A stretch of DNA of 52,593 nucleotides from Candidatus Desulfosporosinus infrequens (GCA_900290375.1 OMOF01000867.1:1-52593); one strand, 5' to 3'; positions 18,214 through 28,175 are shown, numbered from the stretch's first letter. Numbers and translations are program-made. Notes: generated by a model from the letters alone, not told the origin.

Positions 18214-20058
18214 TTATGTTCTAGGCGGGAGTTGTGTGAGTTGTCTTTGCCGAGCATACTCCGCCAGAAGTTTAATATGCGGAGATACCTGAAACTCTCG
18301 GTAACCATGCCAGAGCAATTGATCGGACAAGGAGAGTTTCGCCACTCTACCCTCAATATTTTCAGGCACACTCTCGACCCAGCGATAAAGCTTATTTGCT
18401 ATTTCTGGGTGTGTGCTCCGCTGACCCTCCGCAACCTCCCAAACGCCCGCCTGGGCCCATTCATATGCTTCTAAATTAAACGGTTGCCAGCGCAGCACTT
18501 CTTGCACAGCCTTCAATCCAGCCTCTGTGTCTCCGCGCCTTAAAAGGAACTCTGCCTGCTCTCGACGCGTACTGATTTGAGTTTGATCCCAGATCAAACT
18601 CATCTTCCAAAGCGCAATACTTTGGGCAGGGTCCTGTTCACGCTCAAGACGTGCCTGTGTATTCCATATTTTCTCCTTCTCTAAAAGTGCTGGATTCAAG
18701 AGTGCGTTCCCACTCACCAGACACAAACATAGACTCAAGGAAAAGATACCTTTACTGCTCAGATTATGCGTAAATTTATACCACTTTAAATACTGAGGGC
18801 GAGGGGCTAAGTTTCTTTTTTGAAAGCTACCCCAAAGCAGCCAAAATAAAACACCTAAGGAACCAAAGGAAAAATCAGCATCCACAAAACTATGTACAGC
18901 CAAAAAGAGCAAGGCCCCCCACACCCCTACCTCAGCCTTAGTTCTCCCTGCTCCCTCCGGCGATCTAGATGACATGCTTTCCTTCGCCCTGGTCTTCCAG
19001 GCCTGTGCTAACGTGAAGCTACTCCAAATGCCCACCAACACGATTCCTGCGACTCCTTGGTTTATCAGGATATGGATAAGACTTGAATGGGGATCTGCAG
19101 TCCAATACGGAATGCGTTGAACTGTGGGGAAGGCCATCCACCCTCCTGCTACCGGAAGCCCCCTTGCGTTTAAGGCTAATCTTATCCCATCCTTAAAATA
19201 GTCCAACCGTTCCTGCCAACTCGAAGAAGAAAAGCCCCAAGTCGTTAGATTTTCCCAAACTGATCTATCATAGTGCAACATGAGCACAGTCCCAGCAAAC
19301 CCTAGCAAGATAAACCCATGTTTTCTTGATTTTATGCCTATTATTTTACCAATAGTTTTCTTTAAACTTGTGGCTCGAACTTTTTGTAATAATATTGTTG
19401 ATGAGGGGATGCGATGCCCTCTGACTCCTAACCTTAGTTGCTGGAGTATAAAAACCACTATAAATATTCCCACCCCGGCTCGTGAACCTGTGCCTAACAG
19501 AGAAATTCCTAGAAAAATCTGAATTGGTTTTCTAAGTGAACAAAGCAACAGCACTGCTCCCAAAAAAGCCGCCGTAGCGTTGGCATAACCAAAGACAGAA
19601 CTTAATCTTCCCGCTACTTTGCTCACCCAAGGCAACCAGCCAATGATAGCTACACCGATTGCTAGCCATTCAATATATTGTACTAAACGTTTTTTAGAGA
19701 TTTCCTCGCGAGAAATTCGCACCCCCATCCGATAAACCAACCAGAAGGTCCCCCAACGCAACGCTTCGATCAATCCGTCTTTAAAGATGACGGCATTTGC
19801 TAGGCCTAATATAGAAAGACAGAACATTCCCAAGAGCAAAACATCTGTCAGACCAAAGGGTTCTTCTCTAGTAACAAAATTGAAACTCCGATCCGAATAG
19901 GATAAAAGACTAAATATAGAGAAAGAGACGCCAAAAATGAGCCATTCCTGTTGGAAAAAGAGGCCGTGTGCCATTAGACTGAAGGTCAAAAAAAGGGCTA
20001 GGAGGCTTGTTGTGTTGCTCCTAGCTCTGCTGACCTGATGTGAAGTTGTCCCGATCAC
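18214..20058 (-). CDS. O-antigen ligase-like polytopic membrane protein with C-terminal TPR-like region
   Basis: Multiple hydrophobic segments; Wzy_C-like [24 protein letters not shown]; tail [26 protein letters not shown]... repeat-like. Confidence 0.82.
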   Translation of the reverse strand: MIGTTSHQVSRARSNTTSLLALFLTFSLMAHGLFFQQEWLIFGVSFSIFSLLSYSDRSFNFVTREEPFGLTDVLLLGMFCLSILGLANAVIFKDGLIEALRWGTFWLVYRMGVRISREEISKKRLVQYIEWLAIGVAIIGWLPWVSKVAGRLSSVFGYANATAAFLGAVLLLCSLRKPIQIFLGISLLGTGSRAGVGIFIVVFILQQLRLGVRGHRIPSSTILLQKVRATSLKKTIGKIIGIKSRKHGFILLGFAGTVLMLHYDRSVWENLTTWGFSSSSWQERLDYFKDGIRLALNARGLPVAGGWMAFPTVQRIPYWTADPHSSLIHILINQGVAGIVLVGIWSSFTLAQAWKTRAKESMSSRSPEGAGRTKAEVGVWGALLFLAVHSFVDADFSFGSLGVLFWLLWGSFQKRNLAPRPQYLKWYKFTHNLSSKGIFSLSLCLCLVSGNALLNPALLEKEKIWNTQARLEREQDPAQSIALWKMSLIWDQTQISTRREQAEFLLRRGDTEAGLKAVQEVLRWQPFNLEAYEWAQAGVWEVAEGQRSTHPEIANKLYRWVESVPENIEGRVAKLSLSDQLLWHGYREFQVSPHIKLLAEYARQRQLTQLPPRT

Positions 20059-20495
20059 TGGGCAGTGGTCTTCCTCTCCATGAAAAATTTTATGATACCT
20101 TCTGCCGCCAGCTCTTCCCCGACATACGCTTTACCTTGAGCGACGCCAAACGATTTTCGCAACCTCACAAGTTCCATTTCCAAACGAAGCTGATCTCCGG
20201 GAATGACTTGCCGCTTAAACTTGACCTCATCTAAACCGGCAAATAACGCTAAGCAATCGTGATATTCAGGCATCCTAAGGATGATCACGGTCCCAACTTG
20301 TGCCAACGCCTCCATAATCAGAACCCCTGGCATAACAGGATGCCCTGGAAAATGGCCTTGAAAGTACGGTTCGTTGCTGCTTACGTTCTTAATTCCGACC
20401 GCCTTTTTCCCTTCCTCTAGTTCTATGATACGATCTACAAGAAGAAAGGGATAACGATGAGGAATAATCTCCTGGATCTCTTGGCTTTGTAGCAC
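20055..20495 (-). CDS. fabZ: 3-hydroxyacyl-[acyl-carrier-protein] dehydratase FabZ
   Basis: [44 protein letters not shown] start at 20495 preceded by AAGGAGGAG. Confidence 0.95.
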   Translation of the reverse strand: MLQSQEIQEIIPHRYPFLLVDRIIELEEGKKAVGIKNVSSNEPYFQGHFPGHPVMPGVLIMEALAQVGTVIILRMPEYHDCLALFAGLDEVKFKRQVIPGDQLRLEMELVRLRKSFGVAQGKAYVGEELAAEGIIKFFMERKTTAQ

Positions 20496-20680
20496 TAAAA
20501 CTCCTCCTTGTCTTTCCATGCTCTGTGCATGATGCTCGAAACTCAAATATCGCATGTCTCGCCGCGTGCATCACTAATTACTTGCAGATAGGAGCCAATT
20601 TGGCTTATGATACGAGTAGTCATTTTCCTACTGATAACTAGTATAACTAAGTTTGTGGCTGAAGGGAAGGTTACACGGCC

Positions 20681-21808
20681 GTGAAAAAGTACAGAATTTT
20701 ACATATTATAGGTGGAGGAGAAATTGGTGGAGCTGAGCAGCACGTGTTATCCTTACTTAATGATTTAGACCGATCTTGTTTTGATCCGTATCTTGCCTGC
20801 CTGACCCACGGTCCATTGGCAACCCTTGCACAGGAAACCAATATCCCCACCCGAACCTTCCCAATGTGCTTCCCTCTTGACCTTTCTCCTCTTCCCCACC
20901 TCACTCGCTGGGCCAGAACAAAAAAAATCAACCTAATTCACACCCATGGTTCAAGGGCAAATCTCCTAGGCCGCCTTGGTGCAAAATGGCTGGGGCTCCC
21001 CTGTTTGACCACCGTTCATAGCTCCCTCGCCCATGATTATCTTTCCCCGTGGTCTGCCCGTTTAGCTTTGGGACTAGACCGCCTCACCCTCCGCTTAACG
21101 TCCGGGATTATCACCGTATCTAACCATTTAGCGCAAGAGGTTGCTTTAAGAGGCGGTCAGAACATTGAGACCATTTATAACGGTCAGTCTCCTTGTATTT
21201 TCGCTGATCCGTCTTCTGCTCGCCACCAGTTCCGCAAACAATGGGGAATTCCAGCCACTGCTTTCGTTATTGGGACGATTGGCCGCCTCCATCCCACAAA
21301 GGGACAGATTTATATAATTAAGGCTGCAACCCAACTATGCTTAAAATATCCTGACCTTCACCTTTTGCTCATCGGTGACGGTCCTCTACGCCAGGAACTG
21401 GAGTCCGAGCTTAGGCTTAATTCGCTTCCCTACACCTTGACCGGTTACCTTCCCCACGCCTACAAAGCTCTTCCCGCCATGGACCTTTTTACTTTACCCT
21501 CGATCAGTGAAGGAATGGGGTTGGTCCTTCTTGAAGCAATGCAAGCCGGAGTTCCGATTGTCGCCAGTGCTGTCGGAGGAATTCCTGAAGTGATCCGCGC
21601 CGAGGTTGATGGACTACTTGTTCCGCCGGGCGATGTATCAAGGCTTGCCGAAGCATGTGCTTCGTTAATCGAAAATCCAGATTTAGCGAAGTCCCTTGTT
21701 CATTCCGGTCAAGACCGCTGGCCATTCTTTTCTACAGAATGCATGGTTAGAAAAACAGAACAAGTATACACCCGCTTACTAGATCAATCTACCCCTCCTA
21801 CTCCATGA
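20681..21808 (+). CDS. Glycosyltransferase family 4 (GT-B)
   Basis: GTG start; HIIGGGEIGGAEQHVLSLL; IGTIGRLHPTKGQ; SISEGMGLVLLEAMQAGVPIVASAVGGIPEVI. Confidence 0.93.
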   Translation: MKKYRILHIIGGGEIGGAEQHVLSLLNDLDRSCFDPYLACLTHGPLATLAQETNIPTRTFPMCFPLDLSPLPHLTRWARTKKINLIHTHGSRANLLGRLGAKWLGLPCLTTVHSSLAHDYLSPWSARLALGLDRLTLRLTSGIITVSNHLAQEVALRGGQNIETIYNGQSPCIFADPSSARHQFRKQWGIPATAFVIGTIGRLHPTKGQIYIIKAATQLCLKYPDLHLLLIGDGPLRQELESELRLNSLPYTLTGYLPHAYKALPAMDLFTLPSISEGMGLVLLEAMQAGVPIVASAVGGIPEVIRAEVDGLLVPPGDVSRLAEACASLIENPDLAKSLVHSGQDRWPFFSTECMVRKTEQVYTRLLDQSTPPTP

Positions 21809-21883
21809 ACTCTGTTCAACTCTACAAGAACGGTTAAATTTATCGCATCATGCTTTCTTTTAGTACCATTGATCTTCTCACTA

Positions 21884-22624
21884 TTAGAGAGATTTCTGGC
21901 GGGATCCCTGCCAGAGTACCTTCAATACAAAACGAGGTAAAACAGCTTGGCGTTGCCAACGCCTTGGCTCCTTCCACAGACGATAGAGCCATTCCACGTG
22001 AAGTTCTTGAATACGCTTGGGGGCGCGAATTACGACCCCAGCCAGCGCATCAAAACTCCCACCTACCCCAATACTCACATATGCCAATCCTGGATGCTCA
22101 GCTATCCAATATTCCTGTCGGGGAGCACCTAGGCCTACGAGTAAGATATGGGGTTGAAAACGACGGATTTTTTCTAGCACATAGGGCTCTTCTGTTGAGT
22201 TAAAGTAACCACTCCCCGCCTCCCAAACGATTCCAGGGTGATCACAAACAACTTTGTTTGCTGCCTGTTCTGCTACACCTTGTTTCCCGCCCAGAAAGTA
22301 AACTCGCCATTTCTCCGTAGCGGCTAGTGGGAATAAAGCTTGAATTAAATCTATTCCTGTAACCCGTTCCCGGATTGGAGTACCTAGCCGTCGAGCAGCC
22401 CAAACTACCCCAATTCCATCCGCAGTAACTACTTCCGCAGAATTAATGAGCTTCTTTAGCCGTTGGTCTCGATCTGAGGCGTAGATCATTTCAGGATTAG
22501 CTGTGACCACACGGATCGCAACTTGCTGCTCTACCGCCTGACGAATTTGTTCCACCGTCTCTTGCATCGAATAGACATCTACTGTAATTCCTAGAATATT
22601 AACCCTCTCTGATCCTAAAAACAT
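21884..22624 (-). CDS. WecG/TagA/CpsF family glycosyltransferase
   Basis: VTANPEMIYASDRD, VTADGIGVVWAARRLGTPIRERVTGIDL, VGLGAPRQEYWI. Confidence 0.95.
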   Translation of the reverse strand: MFLGSERVNILGITVDVYSMQETVEQIRQAVEQQVAIRVVTANPEMIYASDRDQRLKKLINSAEVVTADGIGVVWAARRLGTPIRERVTGIDLIQALFPLAATEKWRVYFLGGKQGVAEQAANKVVCDHPGIVWEAGSGYFNSTEEPYVLEKIRRFQPHILLVGLGAPRQEYWIAEHPGLAYVSIGVGGSFDALAGVVIRAPKRIQELHVEWLYRLWKEPRRWQRQAVLPRFVLKVLWQGSRQKSL

Positions 22625-23598
22625 CCATTTAATACCTTGCCCGTTCCCAAAGCAACGCAGGAAATCGGGTCCTCGGCTATACTAACCGGCAATCCCGTTT
22701 CGCGGGACAGACGCTGGTCGAAGCCATAAATTAAGGATCCTCCCCCTGTCATAATAATTCCTTTATCGAGAATATCAGAAGATAATTCTGGTGGGGTACG
22801 TTCCAAAACCTCTTTAACTCCAGCAACGATCGCTTCAATAGATTCCTCAAGAGCAACAAAACACTCTTGGGAATTAACCTTAACTGTCTTGGGCAACCCA
22901 GTTATTAAATTCCGTCCGCGCACATCAAAGCTCGCAGATGGACGGCCCTCCGGTATGGCTGAACCAACAGCCATTTTAATTTCTTCAGCACTGCGTTCTC
23001 CGATCATGAGATTATGCTCACGACGAATATACCGACTAATAGCCTCATCAAATTTATCTCCGCCAACCCGAAGACTGCATTTTGTTACTATACCATTAAG
23101 AGAAAGCACAGCAATATCCGTTGTGCCTCCACCAATATCCACGACCATGCTTCCGGTTGGACCGGATATATCCAGTCCAGCGCCCAATGCAGCGGCATAC
23201 GGTTCTTCAACTACTTTTACATCCTTGGCTCCGGCTTGGTATGCCGCCTGTTTAACCGCACGTTGTTCTACTTCTGTTACTCCTGATGGAATGCAAACCA
23301 CAACCCGCGTTCTGAAAAAAGGCCAACGCTTAGCACCTGCTTTCTCCAGAAAGTATTTCAGCATTAGTTCTGTGGTCTGATAGTCCGCGATCACCCCATC
23401 GCGCATCGGTCTCACTGCGACTATATTCCCTGGTGTTCTGCCAATCATTAACCGTGCTTCTTCACCTACAGCAATTCGTCTATTCGTATTGCTGTCAATG
23501 GCAATTACCGATGGTTCATGTAACACGATCCCTTTACCTTTAGCATAAACCAAGACGCTCGCTGTTCCCAAATCTATTCCCAAATCTATTCCAAACAT
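22615..23598 (-). CDS. mbl: MreB-family rod shape protein, Mbl-like
   Basis: MFGIDLGIDLGTASVLVYAKGKGIVLHEPSVIAID actin-like; adjacent spoIIID as in B. subtilis. Confidence 0.93.
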   Translation of the reverse strand: MFGIDLGIDLGTASVLVYAKGKGIVLHEPSVIAIDSNTNRRIAVGEEARLMIGRTPGNIVAVRPMRDGVIADYQTTELMLKYFLEKAGAKRWPFFRTRVVVCIPSGVTEVEQRAVKQAAYQAGAKDVKVVEEPYAAALGAGLDISGPTGSMVVDIGGGTTDIAVLSLNGIVTKCSLRVGGDKFDEAISRYIRREHNLMIGERSAEEIKMAVGSAIPEGRPSASFDVRGRNLITGLPKTVKVNSQECFVALEESIEAIVAGVKEVLERTPPELSSDILDKGIIMTGGGSLIYGFDQRLSRETGLPVSIAEDPISCVALGTGKVLNGCF

Positions 23599-23806
23599 TG
23601 GCGGAGATACCCCTTTCGTCATCAATAGCTTGTCCATTGAAATATCTATATATAAACAAATAGCACAATCTCCCTCACGGGAGATTCGCTATGAATAGTT
23701 TATTACTAAAAGTCATTCGTGATAAAATTGCTAATCCCTTTGTTCTTTTCGACTTTTTGTGCATCCCGATACAAATTTTTGTCCATTATCCCCGTTTATC
23801 TTGTTT

Positions 23807-24055
23807 TTAACTTTCTTGATATTTTTTCCTCGTTGCTTCGCCCCCCCGAATATGTCGTTCTGCCTTGTTGGTCTCCAGTATATGCTTTACTTCCATGGAC
23901 AGCTTCTCATTTACCAAAGGTAGTCGTTCTGTCACGTCTTTATGCACCGTCGATTTTGATACGCCGAAAACATCTGCTGTTTGCCTCACCGTGGCACTCG
24001 ATTCTAATATGTAAGTCCCAATATCGAGCACCCGTTTGCGTATATATTCTTGCAC
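23807..24055 (-). CDS. spoIIID: Sporulation transcriptional regulator SpoIIID
   Basis: YIRKRVLDIGTYILESSATVRQTADVFGVSKSTVHKDVTERLP. Confidence 0.97.
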   Translation of the reverse strand: MQEYIRKRVLDIGTYILESSATVRQTADVFGVSKSTVHKDVTERLPLVNEKLSMEVKHILETNKAERHIRGGEATRKKYQES

Positions 24056-24104
24056 ACAGAGCCCTCCTTCGTCACAAGCGTATTACATTTATATGCCTGC
24101 TCAA

Positions 24105-24132
24105 TAAAAAAAGACATCCATAAAAGGATGTC
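24105..24132 (-). terminator. Rho-independent terminator downstream of spoIID
   Basis: Minus strand GACATCC-TTTTAT-GGATGTC-TTTTTTT. Confidence 0.85.
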
Positions 24133-24260
24133 CTCATTTGGTAAATACTGTGTTGTACTTTCAGACCATTTACAACCATTCATTCGACACACTACTTTAT
24201 TGTGTTTTACAATAAACCAAAATTTTAGTGTTGTTATGAACCTAAGATATAGTTCAAACT

Positions 24261-25202
24261 TCATCGCTGATACCCTAATTGCATCAACTTTGCGCCGGGG
24301 TAATAATGGGCCAATATCTCTTCGACCTTATGATTTTTTTTGGCCAAATCATTAGCTCCCCATTGAGACATGCCCACAGCATGACCATTTCCATACGTTG
24401 TTATAGTGAGCCGCTCAGGTTGAACGACCCATTCCATATCCGTCGAAGGCAAGCCTAACAAGGTTCGAAGTTGCGTCGCTAAATATACCTTGCCTAGGAC
24501 CCGAACGCTTTTTGCCCTTCCGGCCGCCGTACGTTCTAACATTTGAATATCCTTAGAAGTAAAGGAACGTGGGAATCCTTTGATTTCTAATTTCTTAAAG
24601 AGTTCCTCTGGCGTATAACTAATACTTTTAACATAGCGTAGGGGATTATCTTCACCTGAACTAACGTTTTGCAGATATGGACGTGGTGATCCCCACACAT
24701 CCTCTGATCGTTCGGTGACCTTTCTTCCGCTACTACTATGGTAAAACGCTTCAATATATTCCCCGTTGGCCACGAGGACCATTCCACGTGTTGCCAGCAC
24801 AGCCTTTTGTAATTTGCCTCGATATCGAACGTAATTGAACCATCCCCATTTGGCCCTCATTTGTGCATCAGACAACCACGCTTGGGTTTGCACTGTGGTA
24901 TCTACATCATATCCAACCTCTGAAGAATTTCTTTGACTTAATCGCCTTGCAGCATAGGTCCGGGCTGCTACTGCTTGAGCCTTAAGAGCTTCTGCCTCAA
25001 ATTCAGCTGGCATTTCCGCTGCTACAACCCCTAATAGGTAGTCTTCGAGTGCTAAGTTTATAATTTTTCCATCAGGCATCAGAATTCTAATTTGAACATC
25101 TTCCGTTGGGCCTTTCTCTTTCTGCCAGCGCAAGATGCTCCATGGAATTACTAAAACAACACAAAGCGATAATGCAATTAGCCATACCCATTCTTTTTTC
25201 AT
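24261..25202 (-). CDS. spoIID: Stage II sporulation protein D
   Basis: MKKEWVWLIALSLC...; EDYLLGVVAAEMPAEFEAEALKAQAVAARTYA; GNGHAVGMSQWGAN. Confidence 0.96.
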   Translation of the reverse strand: MKKEWVWLIALSLCVVLVIPWSILRWQKEKGPTEDVQIRILMPDGKIINLALEDYLLGVVAAEMPAEFEAEALKAQAVAARTYAARRLSQRNSSEVGYDVDTTVQTQAWLSDAQMRAKWGWFNYVRYRGKLQKAVLATRGMVLVANGEYIEAFYHSSSGRKVTERSEDVWGSPRPYLQNVSSGEDNPLRYVKSISYTPEELFKKLEIKGFPRSFTSKDIQMLERTAAGRAKSVRVLGKVYLATQLRTLLGLPSTDMEWVVQPERLTITTYGNGHAVGMSQWGANDLAKKNHKVEEILAHYYPGAKLMQLGYQR

Positions 25203-25278
25203 TGTATCCTCCCACAGTACAGGCTTTTCCTTAAATCTATGCGGAAGAACTTTAGAATATAGCTGAAATAGAAGGCAA

Positions 25279-25316
25279 AAAGACCAAGGCACAGATTAAT
25301 CTGTGCCTTGGTCTTT
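25279..25316 (-). terminator. Palindromic rho-independent terminator of murA
   Basis: AAAGACCAAGGCACAGATT|AATCTGTGCCTTGGTCTTT, 19-bp perfect arms, T-tract on minus strand. Confidence 0.9.
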
Positions 25317-25330
25317 ACCCACACCCTCGC

Positions 25331-26581
25331 CTAATTCTCGCGAACAATATTTGCACCCAATCGAGATAATTTTTCCTCCACCTTCTCGTAGCCTCGATCA
25401 ATGTGTTGGATCCCTCGTATGCTAGTTGTACCTTCCGCTGTCAAAGCTGCCAGTATTAAAGCGGCTCCGGCCCGTAAATCTGTCGCAGTCACTGGTGCTG
25501 CATTCAAGCGTTGTATCCCCTGAACAATAGCGCTCCGTCCTTCAATCTTGATATCTGCTCCCATACGTTTAAGTTCATCCACATGCATAAAGCGGTTTTC
25601 AAATACGGTCTCTGTAATTAAGCCAGTTCCATTTGCTCGAGTTAAAAATGCCATAAACGGAGCCTGGAGATCCGTCGGAAATCCTGGATGAACCTGAGTT
25701 TTTATATCCACTGCATTATAAACACCATTTCCACTAATGCGAATTCCGTCGTCTTCTTCCACCATACGAATTCCAGCCTCTTCCATTTTGGCAATCAATG
25801 GCTTCAAATGATCCGCAATCACATTTTGTACTAGTACATCCCCGCCAGTCGCGGCTACCATGAGTAGATAGCTTCCTGCCTCAATACGGTCAGGGATTAC
25901 GGTATGTACGGTGCCATGGAACTCACGAACGCCTTCGATATGAATAATACTCGTGCCTGCGCCACGAACCTTGCCTCCCATCTCGTTTAGAAAGGTCGCC
26001 AAGTCAACAATTTCCGGCTCTTGCGCAGCATTTTCTATCAGGGTCGTCCCTTGAGCCATCGCTGCAGCCATCATAATATTTTCTGTCGCTCCAACACTTG
26101 GGTAATCTAGGTAAATGCGGGTTCCTTTCATTTCTTTTGCCGAAACATCTAAGAATCCATGATCCATTTTAACCTCTGCTCCTAAGGCTTCTAATCCCTT
26201 TAAGTGCCAGTTAATTGGGCGTGAGCCGATGGCACATCCACCTGGATGTGAAATACGTACATGACCCCTACGAGCCAGAAGCGGTCCCATGGTAACAATA
26301 GACGCTCTCATCTGAGAAACAAGGTCATAAGGAGCCTCAATACAATCTATCTCATGGGCATGGATTTTCAGAGTCGAGCCATTACGCTCAACCTTAGCGC
26401 CCAAAGCCGAAATAACCTGATTCATAACATTAACATCCAACAAGTCCGGAGCATCATCAAGTTGAATGGGTTCGGCACAAAGTAAACTTGCAGCTATAAT
26501 TGGAAGTACAGCATTTTTTGCTCCACTTACAGTGATCGTTCCCTCAAGCGGTTTACCGCCTACGATAGTAAGCTTACTCAA
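25331..26581 (-). CDS. murA: UDP-N-acetylglucosamine 1-carboxyvinyltransferase
   Basis: GGKPLEGTITVSGAKNAVLPIIAASLL; HPGGCAIGSRPINWHLKGLEALGA. Confidence 0.97.
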   Translation of the reverse strand: MSKLTIVGGKPLEGTITVSGAKNAVLPIIAASLLCAEPIQLDDAPDLLDVNVMNQVISALGAKVERNGSTLKIHAHEIDCIEAPYDLVSQMRASIVTMGPLLARRGHVRISHPGGCAIGSRPINWHLKGLEALGAEVKMDHGFLDVSAKEMKGTRIYLDYPSVGATENIMMAAAMAQGTTLIENAAQEPEIVDLATFLNEMGGKVRGAGTSIIHIEGVREFHGTVHTVIPDRIEAGSYLLMVAATGGDVLVQNVIADHLKPLIAKMEEAGIRMVEEDDGIRISGNGVYNAVDIKTQVHPGFPTDLQAPFMAFLTRANGTGLITETVFENRFMHVDELKRMGADIKIEGRSAIVQGIQRLNAAPVTATDLRAGAALILAALTAEGTTSIRGIQHIDRGYEKVEEKLSRLGANIVREN

Positions 26582-26691
26582 CTTCTAAAAACACCCCCTG
26601 TCAAAACTAGTTATTTTTCATACGCCAGAATGTTTATTCTCTTAACGCTGTTACTTACCCTTCAATTTTGACTATTTACTTGAGGAACGAC

Positions 26692-27426
26692 CTAAAACTC
26701 ATCCAGTAACACTGGAATAGCTAAGACTGTTTGTCCCACAGTGTTCTTCCCACGGCTAAGCAGTTGAATGTTGATCCGGTCATTACCGGCCATCACACTG
26801 GTTTTCAAATTGTTCTGATAGGCAGCGATGGAAAGCATGTTGCCTATCAATGCCCACTGCGATGGGATGGCACTTGTCTGGCTTAGATAAGCAGAAATAT
26901 CTATTAGCTGGGGGACTCTCTCATCTAAATAAATCCGCCCGCCTGTTCCGCTAAGTTGTTGAGCCATAATAGTATACCATGTATACAGATTACTTTCCTC
27001 GTTTTTATTCATTTGACAATGCCCTGCTAAAGTAACTGCTACTTTTCCGCTTTCGGTCTTTAGTACCTTATAGTTCCAGATCCAATTAGGCGTTGGTTTA
27101 TTTGTCCAAACATCTGGCGGTATTTTTCCGTCTTCAAACCACAAAATGACGTTGACTTCAGCTTCCTTTTTCTGCACAACTCCAGAATTTAATAGTAAAG
27201 GTTCTATTGTTTGAGAGTGATTAGCCATGACTTGAGATGACAACCTCTCTAGTTGAGAACACGCTCCAACTGAGCTTAACCATATAAAACAAGCAATTAT
27301 CGCAATCATTATTTTACTGCAAAAAATCCATTTTGTCTCTGCTGGTCCAGCATACATTTTAAAGACCTCTTTCTCACTCTTTTCGGGTTTAGTCATAGCT
27401 TTACCAAATAGTGAGAAAGCTAACAT
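26692..27426 (-). CDS. YwmB-like protein (uncertain)
   Basis: Secreted/anchored protein between murA and atpC, the B. subtilis ywmB position; assignment rests mostly on synteny. Confidence 0.6.
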   Translation of the reverse strand: MLAFSLFGKAMTKPEKSEKEVFKMYAGPAETKWIFCSKIMIAIIACFIWLSSVGACSQLERLSSQVMANHSQTIEPLLLNSGVVQKKEAEVNVILWFEDGKIPPDVWTNKPTPNWIWNYKVLKTESGKVAVTLAGHCQMNKNEESNLYTWYTIMAQQLSGTGGRIYLDERVPQLIDISAYLSQTSAIPSQWALIGNMLSIAAYQNNLKTSVMAGNDRINIQLLSRGKNTVGQTVLAIPVLLDEF

Positions 27427-27525
27427 ACTTGACGTTAGAAATTTATTATGTACAATTTCTGCGTAATTTATCTAATGATTCTGCTGCAGAAACCCCTTGT
27501 CATGCTATTAATATCACATTTTATT

Positions 27526-27586
27526 GTCATCCTGAGTGAAGCGTAGGATCTTAAGGCCCTAGATCCTTCGCTCTCGCTCAGGAAGA
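27526..27586. repeat. Intergenic inverted repeat GTCATCCTGAGYGAAGCGnAGGATCT...AGATCCTTCGCTCTCGCTCAGGAAGAC
   Basis: Imperfect 26-bp arms; sequence type resembles widely dispersed bacterial intergenic hairpin repeats. Confidence 0.75.
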
Positions 27587-27620
27587 CACCAAAATAATTG
27601 CAGTGACTTGATATTTTATA

Positions 27621-27752
27621 TCATTTTAGACTTTCTGCAGGGGAATCGTCTAATGGGTCGCCATAATCTGAACCAGTCTGCTCGAACGTAGAACACCGTT
27701 TTAGATAGCTAGAGGTCGTGATAACAAGACCGCGATGGTAAGTATAGATCAT
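27621..27752 (-). CDS. Candidate 43-aa small protein of unknown function
   Basis: Manually translated uninterrupted frame: MIYTYHRGLVITTSSYLKRCSTFEQTGSDYGDPLDDSPAESLK*; ATG at 27752 with CTAAGG 4-5 nt upstream; below the 60-aa cutoff of the supplied ORF track. Confidence 0.4.
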   Translation of the reverse strand: MIYTYHRGLVITTSSYLKRCSTFEQTGSDYGDPLDDSPAESLK

Positions 27753-27854
27753 AAACCTTAGACTGTATAAAAACGTCAATTTATACCGATCGACGAATAT
27801 TGGAAAAACCCCGGCGGTGCCTTGGTCCTTTTATTATTCACGGATATCATATTC

Positions 27855-27951
27855 GTAGGCAACAATGCATCGTGCCCTCGTGCTGAAACAAATGACACAA
27901 TTAAAGTAACAAAAAGCACGACGGAAATGGGCACGATGCATCGTGCCCCTA
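27855..27951. repeat. MITE-like element with imperfect inverted ends (GTAGGggCACGATGCATCGTGCCC...CGTGCT)
   Basis: Left GTAGGCAACAATGCATCGTGCCCTCGTGCT and right AGCACGACGGAAATGGGCACGATGCATCGTGCCCCTAC flank about 30 bp; solitary related end at 41441-41463. Confidence 0.65.
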
Positions 27952-28103
27952 CTATCATGTAACAAAAATATTTGTCTTTCATGCTTCTATTAAGTGTTAT
28001 TTCGCAAGTAAAGGGGTACCCCGAAAACTTATACTTTCTACCCTGAAATAAGATTCATTTCATTCATCAGTGGTGCCGCACAGCGGCATGGGGGTCTGAT
28101 AGT

Positions 28104-28140
28104 AAAAAAAGAAAAAAGGCCCTTTACAGAGCCTTTTTTC
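28104..28140 (-). terminator. Rho-independent terminator of the atp operon
   Basis: Minus strand GAAAAAAGGC-loop-GCCTTTTTTC followed by T-tract, right after atpC stop. Confidence 0.9.
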
Positions 28141-28175
28141 TTAAATGGTTATAATAATGCTCGAAAATTAGGAGC

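Noticed and set aside
23570-23598. Tandem CCCAAATCTATT duplication at the mbl 5' end as a phase-variable repeat
   Set aside because: It encodes GIDLGIDLG, a normal MreB/Mbl N-terminal phosphate-loop sequence; just two imperfectly repeated units.
27776-27982. ORF 27776..27982 (-), 68 aa
   Set aside because: Spans the 27855-27951 inverted-end element; hydrophobic stretch arises from repeat sequence; no supporting RBS or homology that I recognise.
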